A DNA stretch of 64,000 nt from Caldilineaceae bacterium. GTDB lineage: Bacteria > Chloroflexota > Anaerolineae > Caldilineales > Caldilineaceae. Below are positions 48,793 through 59,500 of this stretch, in pieces. The notes beneath the pieces were generated by a model, which had not been told where the DNA came from, made no database searches, and saw nothing but the letters and a program-made list of their open reading frames with translations. How positions within the stretch are numbered: the first letter of the stretch is position 1; every line of letters starts with the position of its first letter. Position numbers and translations under genes: made by a program. The DNA lies in NCBI GenBank assembly GCA_020634815.1, contig JACKBA010000002.1, forward strand, positions 328,563 to 392,562, in the 5' to 3' direction.

Positions 48793-48825
48793 ACACGGTG
48801 TCGCAAGGCACCGTGTTTTTTGTTT
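48793..48825 (+). terminator. Intrinsic terminator after the DUF4013 gene
   Basis: ACACGGTG pairs with CACCGTGT around an eight-base loop, followed by TTTTTTGTTT. Confidence 0.93.
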
Positions 48826-48930
48826 GGCCTCGCAGAGATAACAGATTCATATTTGATAGAAGAATGGCGTTTTTCCTGCCGTTTCCGCACCAAATCCGAT
48901 ACATTCTCACGAAATCCTCACGAGATGGGG

Positions 48931-48960
48931 TTGACAAGTACCGATTCCACATTGTAGAGT
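48931..48960 (+). promoter_or_regulatory. Putative promoter of the Lrp-family gene
   Basis: A perfect TTGACA (48931-48936), an 18-base spacer and TAGAGT (48955-48960), about 50 bases upstream of the start codon. Confidence 0.45.
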
Positions 48961-48967
48961 AGTGACA

Positions 48968-48997
48968 CCGTGGCGACAGACGGATAGTGCGCCACGG
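48968..48997. promoter_or_regulatory. Dyad in the leader of the Lrp-family gene
   Basis: CCGTGGCG and CGCCACGG are exact complements 14 bases apart, just after the putative promoter and just before the ribosome site. It could be an autoregulatory operator or an mRNA hairpin. Confidence 0.45.
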
Positions 48998-49012
48998 ATG
49001 GTGGAGTAGAGA

Positions 49013-49477
<465 letters not shown>

Positions 49478-49480
<3 letters not shown>

Positions 49481-49512
49481 AGCGTGATGCATGATGCGTC
49501 ACTCGTGATTGA
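49478..49512. repeat. GCGTGATGC-word repeat
   Basis: Short run of GAAGCGTGA/TGATGCGTCA words starting in the stop codon of the Lrp-family gene; same family as 11514-11572 and 61335-61442. Confidence 0.6.
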
Positions 49513-49541
49513 GGATCTCGGAGACTAACAAGGAGCATTGT

Positions 49542-49604
49542 ATGGACGAGGATCCCACGGACAGTCCCGTGGCTTCCACAAGGGGGGTGACACGCGTTGC
49601 GTGA
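49542..49604 (+). CDS. Possible 20-codon leader peptide
   Basis: A strong AAGGAG lies six bases before an ATG that opens a 20-codon frame (MDEDPTDSPVASTRGVTRVA) ending in TGA, 66 bases before the aminotransferase start. Within it CCACGG/CCGTGG forms a stem. No codon run typical of attenuation peptides is present. It may be a true micro-protein, a regulatory leader, or a chance site. Confidence 0.3.
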   Translation: MDEDPTDSPVASTRGVTRVA

Positions 49605-49670
49605 TGCAGCGAATGACGAATCCGTCGACCACCCGTTCGAGAACCCTTGTGAAGCCATGGAGACAAAAAA

Positions 49671-51017
<1,347 letters not shown>

Positions 51018-51062
51018 TGCAAGCCCGGGCCGGCTGCGCCTATGCCTGCGCGGCCGGCCCAT

Positions 51063-51216
51063 CAGAGTCCGTTTGGATAGTCGCAATTTTGACGCGGAGA
51101 CGCTGAGGCGCAGAGAAAAACGCAGAGAACGACCCTGCGTCGTTGTCGTGTTTCCTCTGCGAATCTCTGCATCTCTGCGGCTCTGCGTCGAATCCGGTAG
51201 TTTCCAAACGGCCTCT
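51063..51216. mobile_element. 154-bp MITE-like element, copy B (inverted)
   Basis: The reverse complement of copy A at 17850-18003, gapless over the full length by eye. Ends CAGAGTCCGTTTGG and CCAAACGGCCTCT; interior of GCAGAG/CTCTGC words. It lies directly upstream of the methyltransferase ribosome-binding site, as copy A lies upstream of the small membrane protein. Confidence 0.8.
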
Positions 51217-51243
51217 CAAATTCGCACTATAAAGGAGAAGATG

Positions 51244-52008
51244 ATGGTCGACGAGATTAAGGCCGCCGTTCAACGCGAGTTTGGCGCCAATGCATCGGCC
51301 TATGTGACCAGCGCGACCCACGCCAAGGGCGCCAGCCTCGAACGCCTGCTTGCGCTGACCGCCCCACAGCCGGACTGGGCGGTGCTCGACATCGCCACCG
51401 GCGCGGGCCACACAGCCTTCCTCTTTGCACCCCACGTGCGCCAGGTCTGGGCGACCGACATCACGCCGGAGATGCTGGAGCAGGTTCGCCGGCAGGTGCC
51501 GGAGCGCAAAGCCGGCAACGTAACGGTGGAAATCGCCGATGCCGAGCAACTACCGTACGGTGATGGCACCTTCGACCTGGTGACCTGTCGCATCGCGCCC
51601 CACCATTTTGCTGCGCCGGAACGCTTCGTGTGCGAGGCGGCGCGCGTGCTGAAGCCGGGCGGCCTGCTGGCAGTCGTCGACAATATCGTGCCGCACGGCG
51701 TCGCCGGCGACTACGTAAACGCGTTCGAGAAGCTGCGCGATCCAAGCCATGTTCGCTGCTTGAGCATGGAAGAGTGGCAGGCACTGTTTGGCAAAGGCCC
51801 CTTCGTTGTCGAGCACGCCGAGACCCTCTACAAGCGGGTCGAGTTCTCGACGTGGGCCGCGCGACACAGCGACATCATGCAGCGGTACCTGCTTGCCATG
51901 CTCCAGCAGGCGGCAGGGGAGGCAGCAGAATTCTTGCAGCCACGGCTGGCCGATCCACCGGTTACCTTCCGCCTCTGGGAAGGCATTCTGGTAGGCAGGC
52001 GCGCCTGA
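51244..52008 (+). CDS. SAM-dependent methyltransferase (class I, UbiE-like)
   Basis: 254 residues. The SAM-binding motif I is VLDIATGAGHTAF, followed by an acidic end of strand two (VWATDITPEML), IADAEQLPYGDGTFDLVTCRIAPHHF, and RVLKPGGLLAVVDNIVP, the pattern of UbiE/Coq5-type enzymes. The second of two adjacent ATGs was used (AAGGAG six bases before). Substrate unknown. Its promoter region includes the MITE-like element that ends 27 bases upstream. Confidence 0.92.
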   Translation: MVDEIKAAVQREFGANASAYVTSATHAKGASLERLLALTAPQPDWAVLDIATGAGHTAFLFAPHVRQVWATDITPEMLEQVRRQVPERKAGNVTVEIADAEQLPYGDGTFDLVTCRIAPHHFAAPERFVCEAARVLKPGGLLAVVDNIVPHGVAGDYVNAFEKLRDPSHVRCLSMEEWQALFGKGPFVVEHAETLYKRVEFSTWAARHSDIMQRYLLAMLQQAAGEAAEFLQPRLADPPVTFRLWEGILVGRRA

Positions 52009-52507
52009 GATTTTCACCCTGATCTCGCCGGTGAGAGGTCGAGCAGCGCCCGCTCTGTGCGGGCCGAATACCGCACCGACAACCTGCCTGGAACGGCTGC
52101 ACTACGATTGTCGTAGGAGTTCCCCGTGCTCACTTGCCGCGATGACAGCATCTCGGCAATTATCTCCATATCTTTTTGCGCACGCGATCCCCGACGCATA
52201 GCGATTGTCGCGCGTGCTATACCACACTATACTGGTAAACGGGACAGACTGCGCAGCCGGTCGACACAGAACGCATGGTGGCAAGGAGGCCCCAAAGTGC
52301 GTGCATAGATCGGGCGCAGAAAATCGACAAAGCCGTTCCAACCTTGCTTTTCGGGTTCACTGGTGACCCACCTTTATCTTACGGCTCATTCATACGTGGA
52401 GGCGCTCAGCACACCTCGTGCGTACGTCGAACCATCGCAAAGGGCCAATGAATGAGCTAGCAGCCAGTAGAGAATTTATCCTGTGTTCATTTGAACGGAG
52501 CGGAGTC
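52009..52507. other. 499-bp gap before the pseudo-receiver gene
   Basis: No gene is supported on either strand. It contains a possible promoter at 52205-52233 and otherwise shows no repeat or strong stem. Confidence 0.5.
52205..52233 (+). promoter_or_regulatory. Possible promoter of the pseudo-receiver gene
   Basis: TTGTCG (52205-52210), a 17-base spacer and TATACT (52228-52233). The resulting leader would be about 270 bases long, which is unusual. Confidence 0.4.
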
Positions 52508-52942
52508 ATGATTCGGGTGCTGATCGTGGAAGAGTACGAGGTAATGAGGCAGGGGCTGTATGAGTTACTGGCAGACCTGCCGGAAGTCGAGACGGTCGAT
52601 ATTGCAGGCGACATGGTAGAGGCATCACGCCTGCTCTGTCGAACCACCTATGATGTTGTCGTGCTGGGGCTGGAGGATGCCGAGCACAACGGGCTGGGCG
52701 TGATCAATGCGTTCCGCAAGATCAGCCCGCTCACGTCTGTGCTCCTGCTTGGCCTGAGCATCGACACCCGTCTGGCAATGTGGCCGATCCGCTTTGGCGT
52801 CATGGGGTATATCCCCAAGGAGTCCATTGCGGACGAACTGCCGCTTGCCGTACAAACTGCCGTGGCCGGTCAACCGTATGTGTCACGGTTCTATCACAAC
52901 ACCACGGCTCCGGGCTGGCTGCTTCCCCAGGCAATTGCCTAG
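52508..52942 (+). CDS. Receiver-like protein lacking the phospho-acceptor aspartate
   Basis: 144 residues that align along their whole length with a NarL-type receiver (MIRVLIVEEYEVMRQGLYEL against MIRVLLVDDHAILRQGVREL earlier in this window). The phospho-acceptor position 54 is glycine (VVVLGLEDAEHNGLG) instead of aspartate. The acidic pair is Glu-Glu, and the conserved lysine is kept in GYIPKES. No DNA-binding domain follows; the C-terminus is a short hydrophobic tail. It is therefore a pseudo-receiver likely to work without phosphorylation, perhaps by protein contact. GGAG seven bases before ATG fixes the start. Confidence 0.85.
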   Translation: MIRVLIVEEYEVMRQGLYELLADLPEVETVDIAGDMVEASRLLCRTTYDVVVLGLEDAEHNGLGVINAFRKISPLTSVLLLGLSIDTRLAMWPIRFGVMGYIPKESIADELPLAVQTAVAGQPYVSRFYHNTTAPGWLLPQAIA

Positions 52943-52984
52943 CCGCTGGTACTGGTCGGCATTGTCGAAAGGTCCCAATGACAA

Positions 52985-53007
52985 CGGGCGGCTCAGTGAG
53001 CCGCCCG
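52985..53007. terminator. Palindromic hairpin between convergent genes
   Basis: CGGGCGGCTCA and TGAGCCGCCCG are exact complements around one base, between the converging pseudo-receiver and molybdoenzyme genes. It could serve both directions; no T tract. Confidence 0.5.
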
Positions 53008-53043
53008 CTGTACTATGTGCTGATCGGTGAACGTTCGTAGAGC

Positions 53044-53676
53044 CTACCAGCCGAAACGTTCCTCCCGCCACGGGTCGCCTTCCATGTGATAACCGGCCCG
53101 CTCCCAAAACCCCGGCCGGTCACCAGCCATGAACTCGAAGCCGCGCACCCATTTCGCGCTTTTCCAGAAGTATTTCTTCGGAACCAGGAGCCGGAGCGGG
53201 TAGCCATGATCCGGCTCGAGGGGTTTGCCTTCATAGGCATAGGCCAGCATGGTATCGTCGTCGTCCAGCACGTCGAGCGCGATGTTCGTCGTGTAGTTCT
53301 GCTCGCAATGAACGAGGACGTGCGTTGCCGCCGGCAGGATCTCGAAATGCGTGATGAAATGCCGCCAGGGGATGCCCGTCCAGGTGGTATCAAGCTTGCT
53401 CCAGCGCGTGACGCAGTGGATGTCGACCGTCTCCGTCTTCTGCTGCAATGCCATCAACTCGTCCCACGTGAAGGTCTTTTCTTCCTTGACCAGCCCAAAG
53501 ACGCGCATTGTCCAGTGATTCAGGTTGGCGTAGTGGGGGGTCGTCCCGTAGTGAAGCACAGGGAAGCGCTCGGTCAAGAACTGGCCCGGCGGCACGCGCT
53601 CGTCCTGGTTGGCCTCCGGTACATTCTTGACGCGCTTCAGACGCTCAACTTTTGAGAAAGGATTCTCAAACCGCAT
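53044..53676 (-). CDS. Sulfite oxidase-like molybdopterin oxidoreductase (YuiH type)
   Basis: 210 residues forming a single molybdopterin-binding domain of the sulfite oxidase family. It has RVPPGQFLTERFPVLHYG, the molybdenum-ligand cysteine in VDIHCVTRWSK, WTGIPWRHFI, HGYPLRLLVPKKYFWKSAKWVRG and a C-terminal end WREERFGW. It lacks the cytochrome b5 and dimerisation domains of full sulfite oxidases, as in the YuiH/MsrP-related short group. No Tat signal is present with the start at MRFENPF; a longer start adds 15 residues without one either. The physiological substrate is unknown. Confidence 0.9.
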   Translation of the reverse strand: MRFENPFSKVERLKRVKNVPEANQDERVPPGQFLTERFPVLHYGTTPHYANLNHWTMRVFGLVKEEKTFTWDELMALQQKTETVDIHCVTRWSKLDTTWTGIPWRHFITHFEILPAATHVLVHCEQNYTTNIALDVLDDDDTMLAYAYEGKPLEPDHGYPLRLLVPKKYFWKSAKWVRGFEFMAGDRPGFWERAGYHMEGDPWREERFGW

Positions 53677-53799
53677 ATGCCGCTCATTGCCTCCGGTTTC
53701 GTCGTCGGTCGTGACTCTCATCCAGCAAGGGTGAGCATATCACTTGCCCGGCGGCCCGAAAAGCCACTTCGCTTACAATCGCCGCACAGAGGCCTATCA

Positions 53800-53831
53800 A
53801 ACAACAGAGGCAGGAGCATCGCCCCTGCCTC
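53800..53831 (-). terminator. Hairpin downstream of the carbamoyltransferase gene
   Basis: On the minus strand GAGGCAGG pairs with CCTGCCTC around a nine-base loop and is followed by TGTTGTTTG. Confidence 0.65.
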
Positions 53832-53861
53832 CAAATCTACGGTTCGACTACCCGCCGCCGT

Positions 53862-54839
<978 letters not shown>

Positions 54840-55130
54840 AGTCTGAGTTTCTCCAATAATGTGGATTGAGTGCGGCTATACCTCTATTGTAGCGCGCCTC
54901 GTTCAAAGCACAAACAACTGTGCGTTGATATTGAGGCGTTCCAGGCCCGGTCTGGCCCTCGACGTTGCGCATCGCGGACAGGCTGCCGTCCCTCTCGCGA
55001 CGCCGGATGCCTGCATGCGTTGCGCCGGCTGTAGACGATTGGCAGATCGCATGGCGGCGGGTATCATGGCGCAAGCAGCATCCAACCGACAGCGCATAAC
55101 CGTTCGGCCACCAACGAAAAGGAACGCGAC

Positions 55131-55601
55131 ATGAGCAGCGGCAAACTTGCCCGAACGCAGGGGCTCTTTTTCGAGGAATTCATCATCGGCGATCAGACCG
55201 AGAGTGTGGGACGCACCGTTACTGAGGCAGATGTGGTCAATTTTGCCGGCATCTCCGGCGACTACAACCTCATCCACACCAACGCCGAATACAGCCGGGG
55301 ACACATGTTCGGCCAGCGCGTCGCCCACGGCCTGCTCGTGCTGAGCATCGCCAGCGGGCTCGCCGTGCGTCTCGGCTTTATGGAGGACACGATCCTGGCC
55401 TTCCGCGGGCTGGAGTGGAAGTTTGCCGCACCGGTCTTTATTGGCGACACCATTCGTCTGCGCGTAACGGTCGAGGCGACAAAGCCCATGCCGCGTCTGG
55501 GCGGCGGCCTCGTCACGCTGAAGATGGAAGTCCTGAACCAGAAGGACGAAGTCGTCAACCGCGGGCAGTGGGAAGTGCTCTGCCGAAGCCAGGGCAAGTA
55601 G
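55131..55601 (+). CDS. MaoC-like (R)-specific enoyl hydratase domain protein
   Basis: 156 residues with a hot-dog fold. The catalytic Asp and His of the hydratase motif are in ISGDYNLIHTNAEY, followed by GHMFGQRVAHGLLVLSIASGL. AAGGAA six bases before ATG. By family it hydrates enoyl-CoA esters or is a side enzyme in acyl-CoA/propionate metabolism; the natural substrate is not evident. It is followed 29 bases later by a nuclease gene in the same direction. Confidence 0.92.
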   Translation: MSSGKLARTQGLFFEEFIIGDQTESVGRTVTEADVVNFAGISGDYNLIHTNAEYSRGHMFGQRVAHGLLVLSIASGLAVRLGFMEDTILAFRGLEWKFAAPVFIGDTIRLRVTVEATKPMPRLGGGLVTLKMEVLNQKDEVVNRGQWEVLCRSQGK

Positions 55602-55630
55602 CGACGGCGCTGCCTCGCGCCGGGTGAATC

Positions 55631-56164
55631 GTGCAACTCCTTTGGCTGCTTGCGCTCCTCCTGCTTTGTGCCGGGCTGGCGCTCGTCTGGATGGCCCGGC
55701 GCGGCCGGCACGCGTCCGGCCTGCCGGCCGGCGCCGTGGTCTACAGCGACACCGGCGCGGAGCAGGCCGTGCCCGCACCGCTCATCAGCCGGCGCTACGG
55801 GCTCATCGGCAAGCCCGACTACCTGATTGAGGCGCGCCAGGGCACGGCCCGAACCATGATCCCCGTGGAGGTAAAAAGCCGCAACCGGCCCGGCACCCCG
55901 CCTTCCGGCCATATTCTCCAACTTGCTACCTATTGCCTCATCATCGAAGACATCTACGGGTCGGCGCCCTCGCACGGTGTCCTGCGCGATGCTGACGGCT
56001 CGCACACTATCGCCTACACGCCGGACTTGCGCCGCGCCGTGCTGGAGGCGGCGGAGCGTATCCGCGCGGCGCGCACGGCGCCGGACGTGCCGCGCAGCCA
56101 TCAGGACGCCGGCCGCTGCGCGCATTGTGGCTATCGCCAGGGGTGTGGCTCGCAGGCGCTGTGA
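55631..56164 (+). CDS. Membrane-anchored Cas4-like PD-(D/E)XK nuclease
   Basis: 177 residues from a GTG start. One N-terminal membrane helix (about 2-22) is followed by a short basic linker and a Cas4/RecB-type nuclease core: RRYGLIGKPDYLIE with the first acidic residue, MIPVEVKS as the E-x-K motif, and QLATYCLIIEDIYG as the Q-x-x-x-Y motif. The C-terminal cysteines are CAHCGYRQGC. Cas4 enzymes normally use four cysteines for an Fe-S cluster, one before the nuclease core; only three C-terminal ones are evident here. No CRISPR array or cas gene is nearby. A membrane-bound stand-alone Cas4-like protein may serve DNA uptake, defence or repair; this is speculation. Confidence 0.85.
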   Translation: MQLLWLLALLLLCAGLALVWMARRGRHASGLPAGAVVYSDTGAEQAVPAPLISRRYGLIGKPDYLIEARQGTARTMIPVEVKSRNRPGTPPSGHILQLATYCLIIEDIYGSAPSHGVLRDADGSHTIAYTPDLRRAVLEAAERIRAARTAPDVPRSHQDAGRCAHCGYRQGCGSQAL

Positions 56165-56240
56165 GAGCGTCCGCCGCACAAACTTACGGCGAAGCGACAC
56201 GCCGTCTCGGCGGCCAATCAAGAATGGTTGAAATGGATCG

Positions 56241-58910
56241 CTAGAATGCGGCTGAAGGAACCCCGCGCCGTGCCACGGCGGCGGCTTCTATGGCGTCATC
56301 GAGTTCGGCAAGCTGGATCGGCTTGCTGACATAGCCGTTCATGCCGGCATCCAGGCAAACCTCGCGATCGCCGGCCATGGCATTGGCGGTCATGGCGATG
56401 ATGTAGGGTTGATCGTCGGGCGGCAGTTCGCTGCGAATGCGCCGCGTTGCCTCGAGCCCGTCGAGAACAGGCATCTGTACATCCATCAGCACAACGTCGT
56501 ACGCCGTGACGCGCACCATGCCGACAGCCTGCTGACCATCCTCGGCGACATCCGCCTCGTAACCAAGGCGCTGGAGCAGGCGCAATGCCAGTTTGCGGTT
56601 CACCAGGTTGTCCTCTGCCAGCAGAATGCGCAGCGGATAGCTCTCGGCCAGCGTGTGCCGCATTGCGGCGGGCTTTGGCTCTGCCGGCGGCGCACCGGCC
56701 GCGCCGAAGATCCGCAGCAGCGCATCGTAGAGTGCCCCAATCTTGATCGGCTTGGAGAGCGTCACGAAGACCGACAGGGCCTGGGCATCGATATCGCGCG
56801 TTGCGACCGACGAGAGAATGACCACGGGCAAGGTCTCCGCCACCCGCTCGGTTTCCACATCTCGAATCGCCACCGTCAGATCCTTGCCGTCGAGTTCATC
56901 CATCTGCATGTCCAGAAGCGCCACGTCAAAGTGTTCGCCCTGACGCAGCCAATCCAGCGCCTCCAGCGGCGAGCCGGTGGTGAGGCCGGTCATGCCCCAT
57001 TGCTGCACCTGGCGCAACAAGGTGCGCCGATTGGTTCCATTGTCGTCGACAATCAGGACGCGCTTGCCCGCCAGATATGGCTGTTGCGTGGCGATATACT
57101 CAGGCGTAGGGAATTCGGCCTGCTCCGTACAGATGGTGAAGTGGAACGCCGCACCGTCACCCGGCACGCCCGAACTCTCGACCCACATCTCGCCCCCCAT
57201 CAGCTCGGCCAGTCGCCGGCTGATGGCGAGACCCAGCCCTGTGCCGCCATACTTGCGTGTGGTCGACGCATCCACCTGGCTGAAGGAGCGGAAGAGACGA
57301 TTGATCCGATCAGGAGGGATGCCAATGCCCGTGTCGATCACGGTGAAGTGCAGGAGCAGGCCCGCGTGGTCGGTCGGCACTCGCCCGCCGGTGTGCACCG
57401 TGACCAAGACCTCGCCGCTGTCGGTAAACTTGATGGCGTTGGAGAGCAGGTTGAGCAGGACCTGGCGCAAACGGACGCTGTCGCCACGGATCACTTCAGG
57501 CACGTCCGGGTTCATGCGATAGACGAGTTCCAACCCTTTTTCTTTCGACCGCGGCGCCATGATGTCCAGGGTCAACTCGATGGCCGTCCGCAGATTGAAC
57601 GGCAGTTGCTCCATCTCCAGCTTGCCGGACTCTATCTTGGAGAAGTCGAGGATGTCGCTGATGATGGTCAGCAGCGACTCACTGCCCTGGTAAATCGTCT
57701 CGACACATTCGCGCTGGTCAGAGGTCAACTCGCTTTCGCGCAGAAGCCCCGTCATCCCCATGACGGCGTTCAACGGCGTGCGGATCTCGTGGCTCATATT
57801 GGCCAGGAAGCGGCTCTTCGCCTCGTTGGCGGAGATGGCCTCCTCCTTCGCTTCACGCAACTGGGTCTGCGCAGATTCCAGATTCGCCAGCATGGTGTTG
57901 ACGTTGCCCGCAAGTTTTGCCAGTTCGTCTACACCCTCCACCGAGACCCGCTGCTCCGCACTGCCCGATTCGCCGATTGCATTTACTTCGTGGCTCAGCC
58001 GCTCCACCCGGCGCAGGATTATCCTTTCCTGTAAACCAATCGTCGTGGCGCCGATCGCCACGCCGAGCAGAAGCAGGCCCAGGACGAGGTAGCGAATGCT
58101 CGCCTGTCCCTGCGCAAAGATCGGGCGTGGCTCGATTGCGCCGATGATGGCTGCCGGCAGGTCATTGATATCGCGCAGCAGCAGGTACCCGCCGATGGCG
58201 TCGCGGTCATACACGTGGATGGCCGTGCCGTCGGGCGACTCCACGATCTTGGGAATAACCGCCAGGACTTCCGGCGCGGCAGGGTGGGGTGACAGCAAAT
58301 GGAGCCGCAGATTGAGATTCGTCAGATCGCTGAGCGCGGCAATGGCCTCTTCATCGAGAAAACGCCCAAGAACCAGCGTCCCGGCTGGTGGGCCGCTGCC
58401 GTCGTTGTGCAGAATGGGGCGACTGGCGAAGAGGAACAAGTCTCCGCCAATACTCATCAGCCCCGACTTGGGCTGACCTAGGGGCGGAACAAGCACTGAG
58501 TTTGCGACCAGGAACGCGCGCAGAGCCTGCGGCGCCTCGACCGTGTCGCCTTCGACGGGGTCGGCTACTGTGGACAGAATGAGCTCTCCCTCGCGGTTCA
58601 GAATGGCAAAGAGATCGACGTTGAGGTTCGACAGAGTCTCAAAATCGATCATCTCGTGGTAGTCGCCATCAGGGCTCAACGTATACGCATATGTCTCGTC
58701 CCAGACGGAATAATCGCGATTGGAGGCCGTGAGCGAATCGATCTCCTGGTTGACCGCCTGGCGGACCCGCTCGATATCGGCATGGACATGATCCGACTCC
58801 ACGCCGGCAAAGCCGCGCTGAAAGACGACGACGGCGACAAAGTAGATGGCAACCAGCAGCACAATGAGCGTCAGCGACGAAAAGAGAAGAGTGCGCTTGC
58901 GAAGCGTCAT
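56241..58910 (-). CDS. CHASE4 hybrid sensor histidine kinase with two receiver domains
   Basis: 889 residues. An N-terminal membrane helix (LLFSSLTLIVLLVAIYFVAV) precedes an extracellular CHASE4-type domain (GFAGVESDHVHADIERVR, SNRDYSVWDETYAY), then a second helix (RYLVLGLLLLGVAIGATTI), HAMP, and HisKA with the phospho-histidine in FLANMSHEIRTPLNAVMG. HATPase_c is present (RQVLLNLLSNAIKFTDSG, DTGIGIPPD, GGTGLGLAIS). Two receiver domains follow: VLIVDDNGTNRRTL with aspartate in VALLDMQMDELDG, and ILLAEDNLVNRKLAL with aspartate in VVLMDVQMPVLDG. There is no Hpt domain, so phosphate is passed to another protein. The start was chosen at MTLRKRT. Confidence 0.95.
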   Translation of the reverse strand: MTLRKRTLLFSSLTLIVLLVAIYFVAVVVFQRGFAGVESDHVHADIERVRQAVNQEIDSLTASNRDYSVWDETYAYTLSPDGDYHEMIDFETLSNLNVDLFAILNREGELILSTVADPVEGDTVEAPQALRAFLVANSVLVPPLGQPKSGLMSIGGDLFLFASRPILHNDGSGPPAGTLVLGRFLDEEAIAALSDLTNLNLRLHLLSPHPAAPEVLAVIPKIVESPDGTAIHVYDRDAIGGYLLLRDINDLPAAIIGAIEPRPIFAQGQASIRYLVLGLLLLGVAIGATTIGLQERIILRRVERLSHEVNAIGESGSAEQRVSVEGVDELAKLAGNVNTMLANLESAQTQLREAKEEAISANEAKSRFLANMSHEIRTPLNAVMGMTGLLRESELTSDQRECVETIYQGSESLLTIISDILDFSKIESGKLEMEQLPFNLRTAIELTLDIMAPRSKEKGLELVYRMNPDVPEVIRGDSVRLRQVLLNLLSNAIKFTDSGEVLVTVHTGGRVPTDHAGLLLHFTVIDTGIGIPPDRINRLFRSFSQVDASTTRKYGGTGLGLAISRRLAELMGGEMWVESSGVPGDGAAFHFTICTEQAEFPTPEYIATQQPYLAGKRVLIVDDNGTNRRTLLRQVQQWGMTGLTTGSPLEALDWLRQGEHFDVALLDMQMDELDGKDLTVAIRDVETERVAETLPVVILSSVATRDIDAQALSVFVTLSKPIKIGALYDALLRIFGAAGAPPAEPKPAAMRHTLAESYPLRILLAEDNLVNRKLALRLLQRLGYEADVAEDGQQAVGMVRVTAYDVVLMDVQMPVLDGLEATRRIRSELPPDDQPYIIAMTANAMAGDREVCLDAGMNGYVSKPIQLAELDDAIEAAAVARRGVPSAAF

Positions 58911-59194
58911 AGGTAATGCCCCTGTCGCTGTGAACAAGATTCCCGTCAAGTGGCAACAGCCAAACACGACCCACCGGCGGATCGGTTCTCTCCAAAGTAT
59001 ACGATCGTTTCTTGATGCTTCACTGCCGCATCCGTCAGGATTACACTGCTACAAAAGTCTGTGATTTAGCGTTGGGTTGGGAGTAGGGGCCGGGCCACGT
59101 GCGCGTGTCGGGGCAAGCGCCGGGCGCGCAGGTATGGCACGCCATGCCGGAATGGCTGGATGAGGGTTGACTATGTCTTGAAGGGGGGTGCGTA

Positions 59195-59404
59195 TCAGAG
59201 TTTGATCTCTACCGCCGATTCGGGTTCTGGCTGTGGCTTCAGGGGCTTCATGCCCGTCAGATCGGCCAGCCACTGACGCAGCGAGCGATGCGTGCCGGGC
59301 TCCGGCGTAGTCGACTGCGCGCAGGCATAGAAGTTGCGGTCACATTGGTGCAGGCGCACCATTTCCGCCTCAAAAATCCGTTCGCCTTCATAAGGTGACA
59401 TCAT
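59195..59404 (-). CDS. Small hypothetical protein
   Basis: 69 residues: acidic and aromatic N-terminus (MMSPYEGERIFEAEMVRLHQCDRN), then a proline-rich end (MKPLKPQPEPESAVEIKL). AGGAGG six bases before the ATG is a very good ribosome site, the main reason to accept it. No family is recognised, nor a membrane helix. The two cysteines (HQCDRNFYAC) are eight residues apart. It lies downstream of the peptide-transporter genes in the same direction but beyond a strong hairpin. Confidence 0.6.
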   Translation of the reverse strand: MMSPYEGERIFEAEMVRLHQCDRNFYACAQSTTPEPGTHRSLRQWLADLTGMKPLKPQPEPESAVEIKL

Positions 59405-59447
59405 GGAAGACCTCCTGGTTGAATGATTGGCCGGTGAACACAGGTGA

Positions 59448-59480
59448 CCCTGCCTGGAAGTTGTGGGCTTCCAGGCAGGG
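59448..59480 (-). terminator. 13-bp hairpin after the peptide-transporter genes
   Basis: CCCTGCCTGGAAG pairs perfectly with CTTCCAGGCAGGG around a seven-base loop, 20 bases past the binding-protein stop. There is no U tract. Confidence 0.6.
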
Positions 59481-59500
59481 TTCGTTCCAGTGCTGCGCCG

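Noticed and set aside
49513..49670. T-box riboswitch in front of the aminotransferase
   Set aside because: AAGGGGGGTGACACGCG faintly resembles the T-box antiterminator sequence, but no stem I, specifier loop or terminator with a T run is visible.
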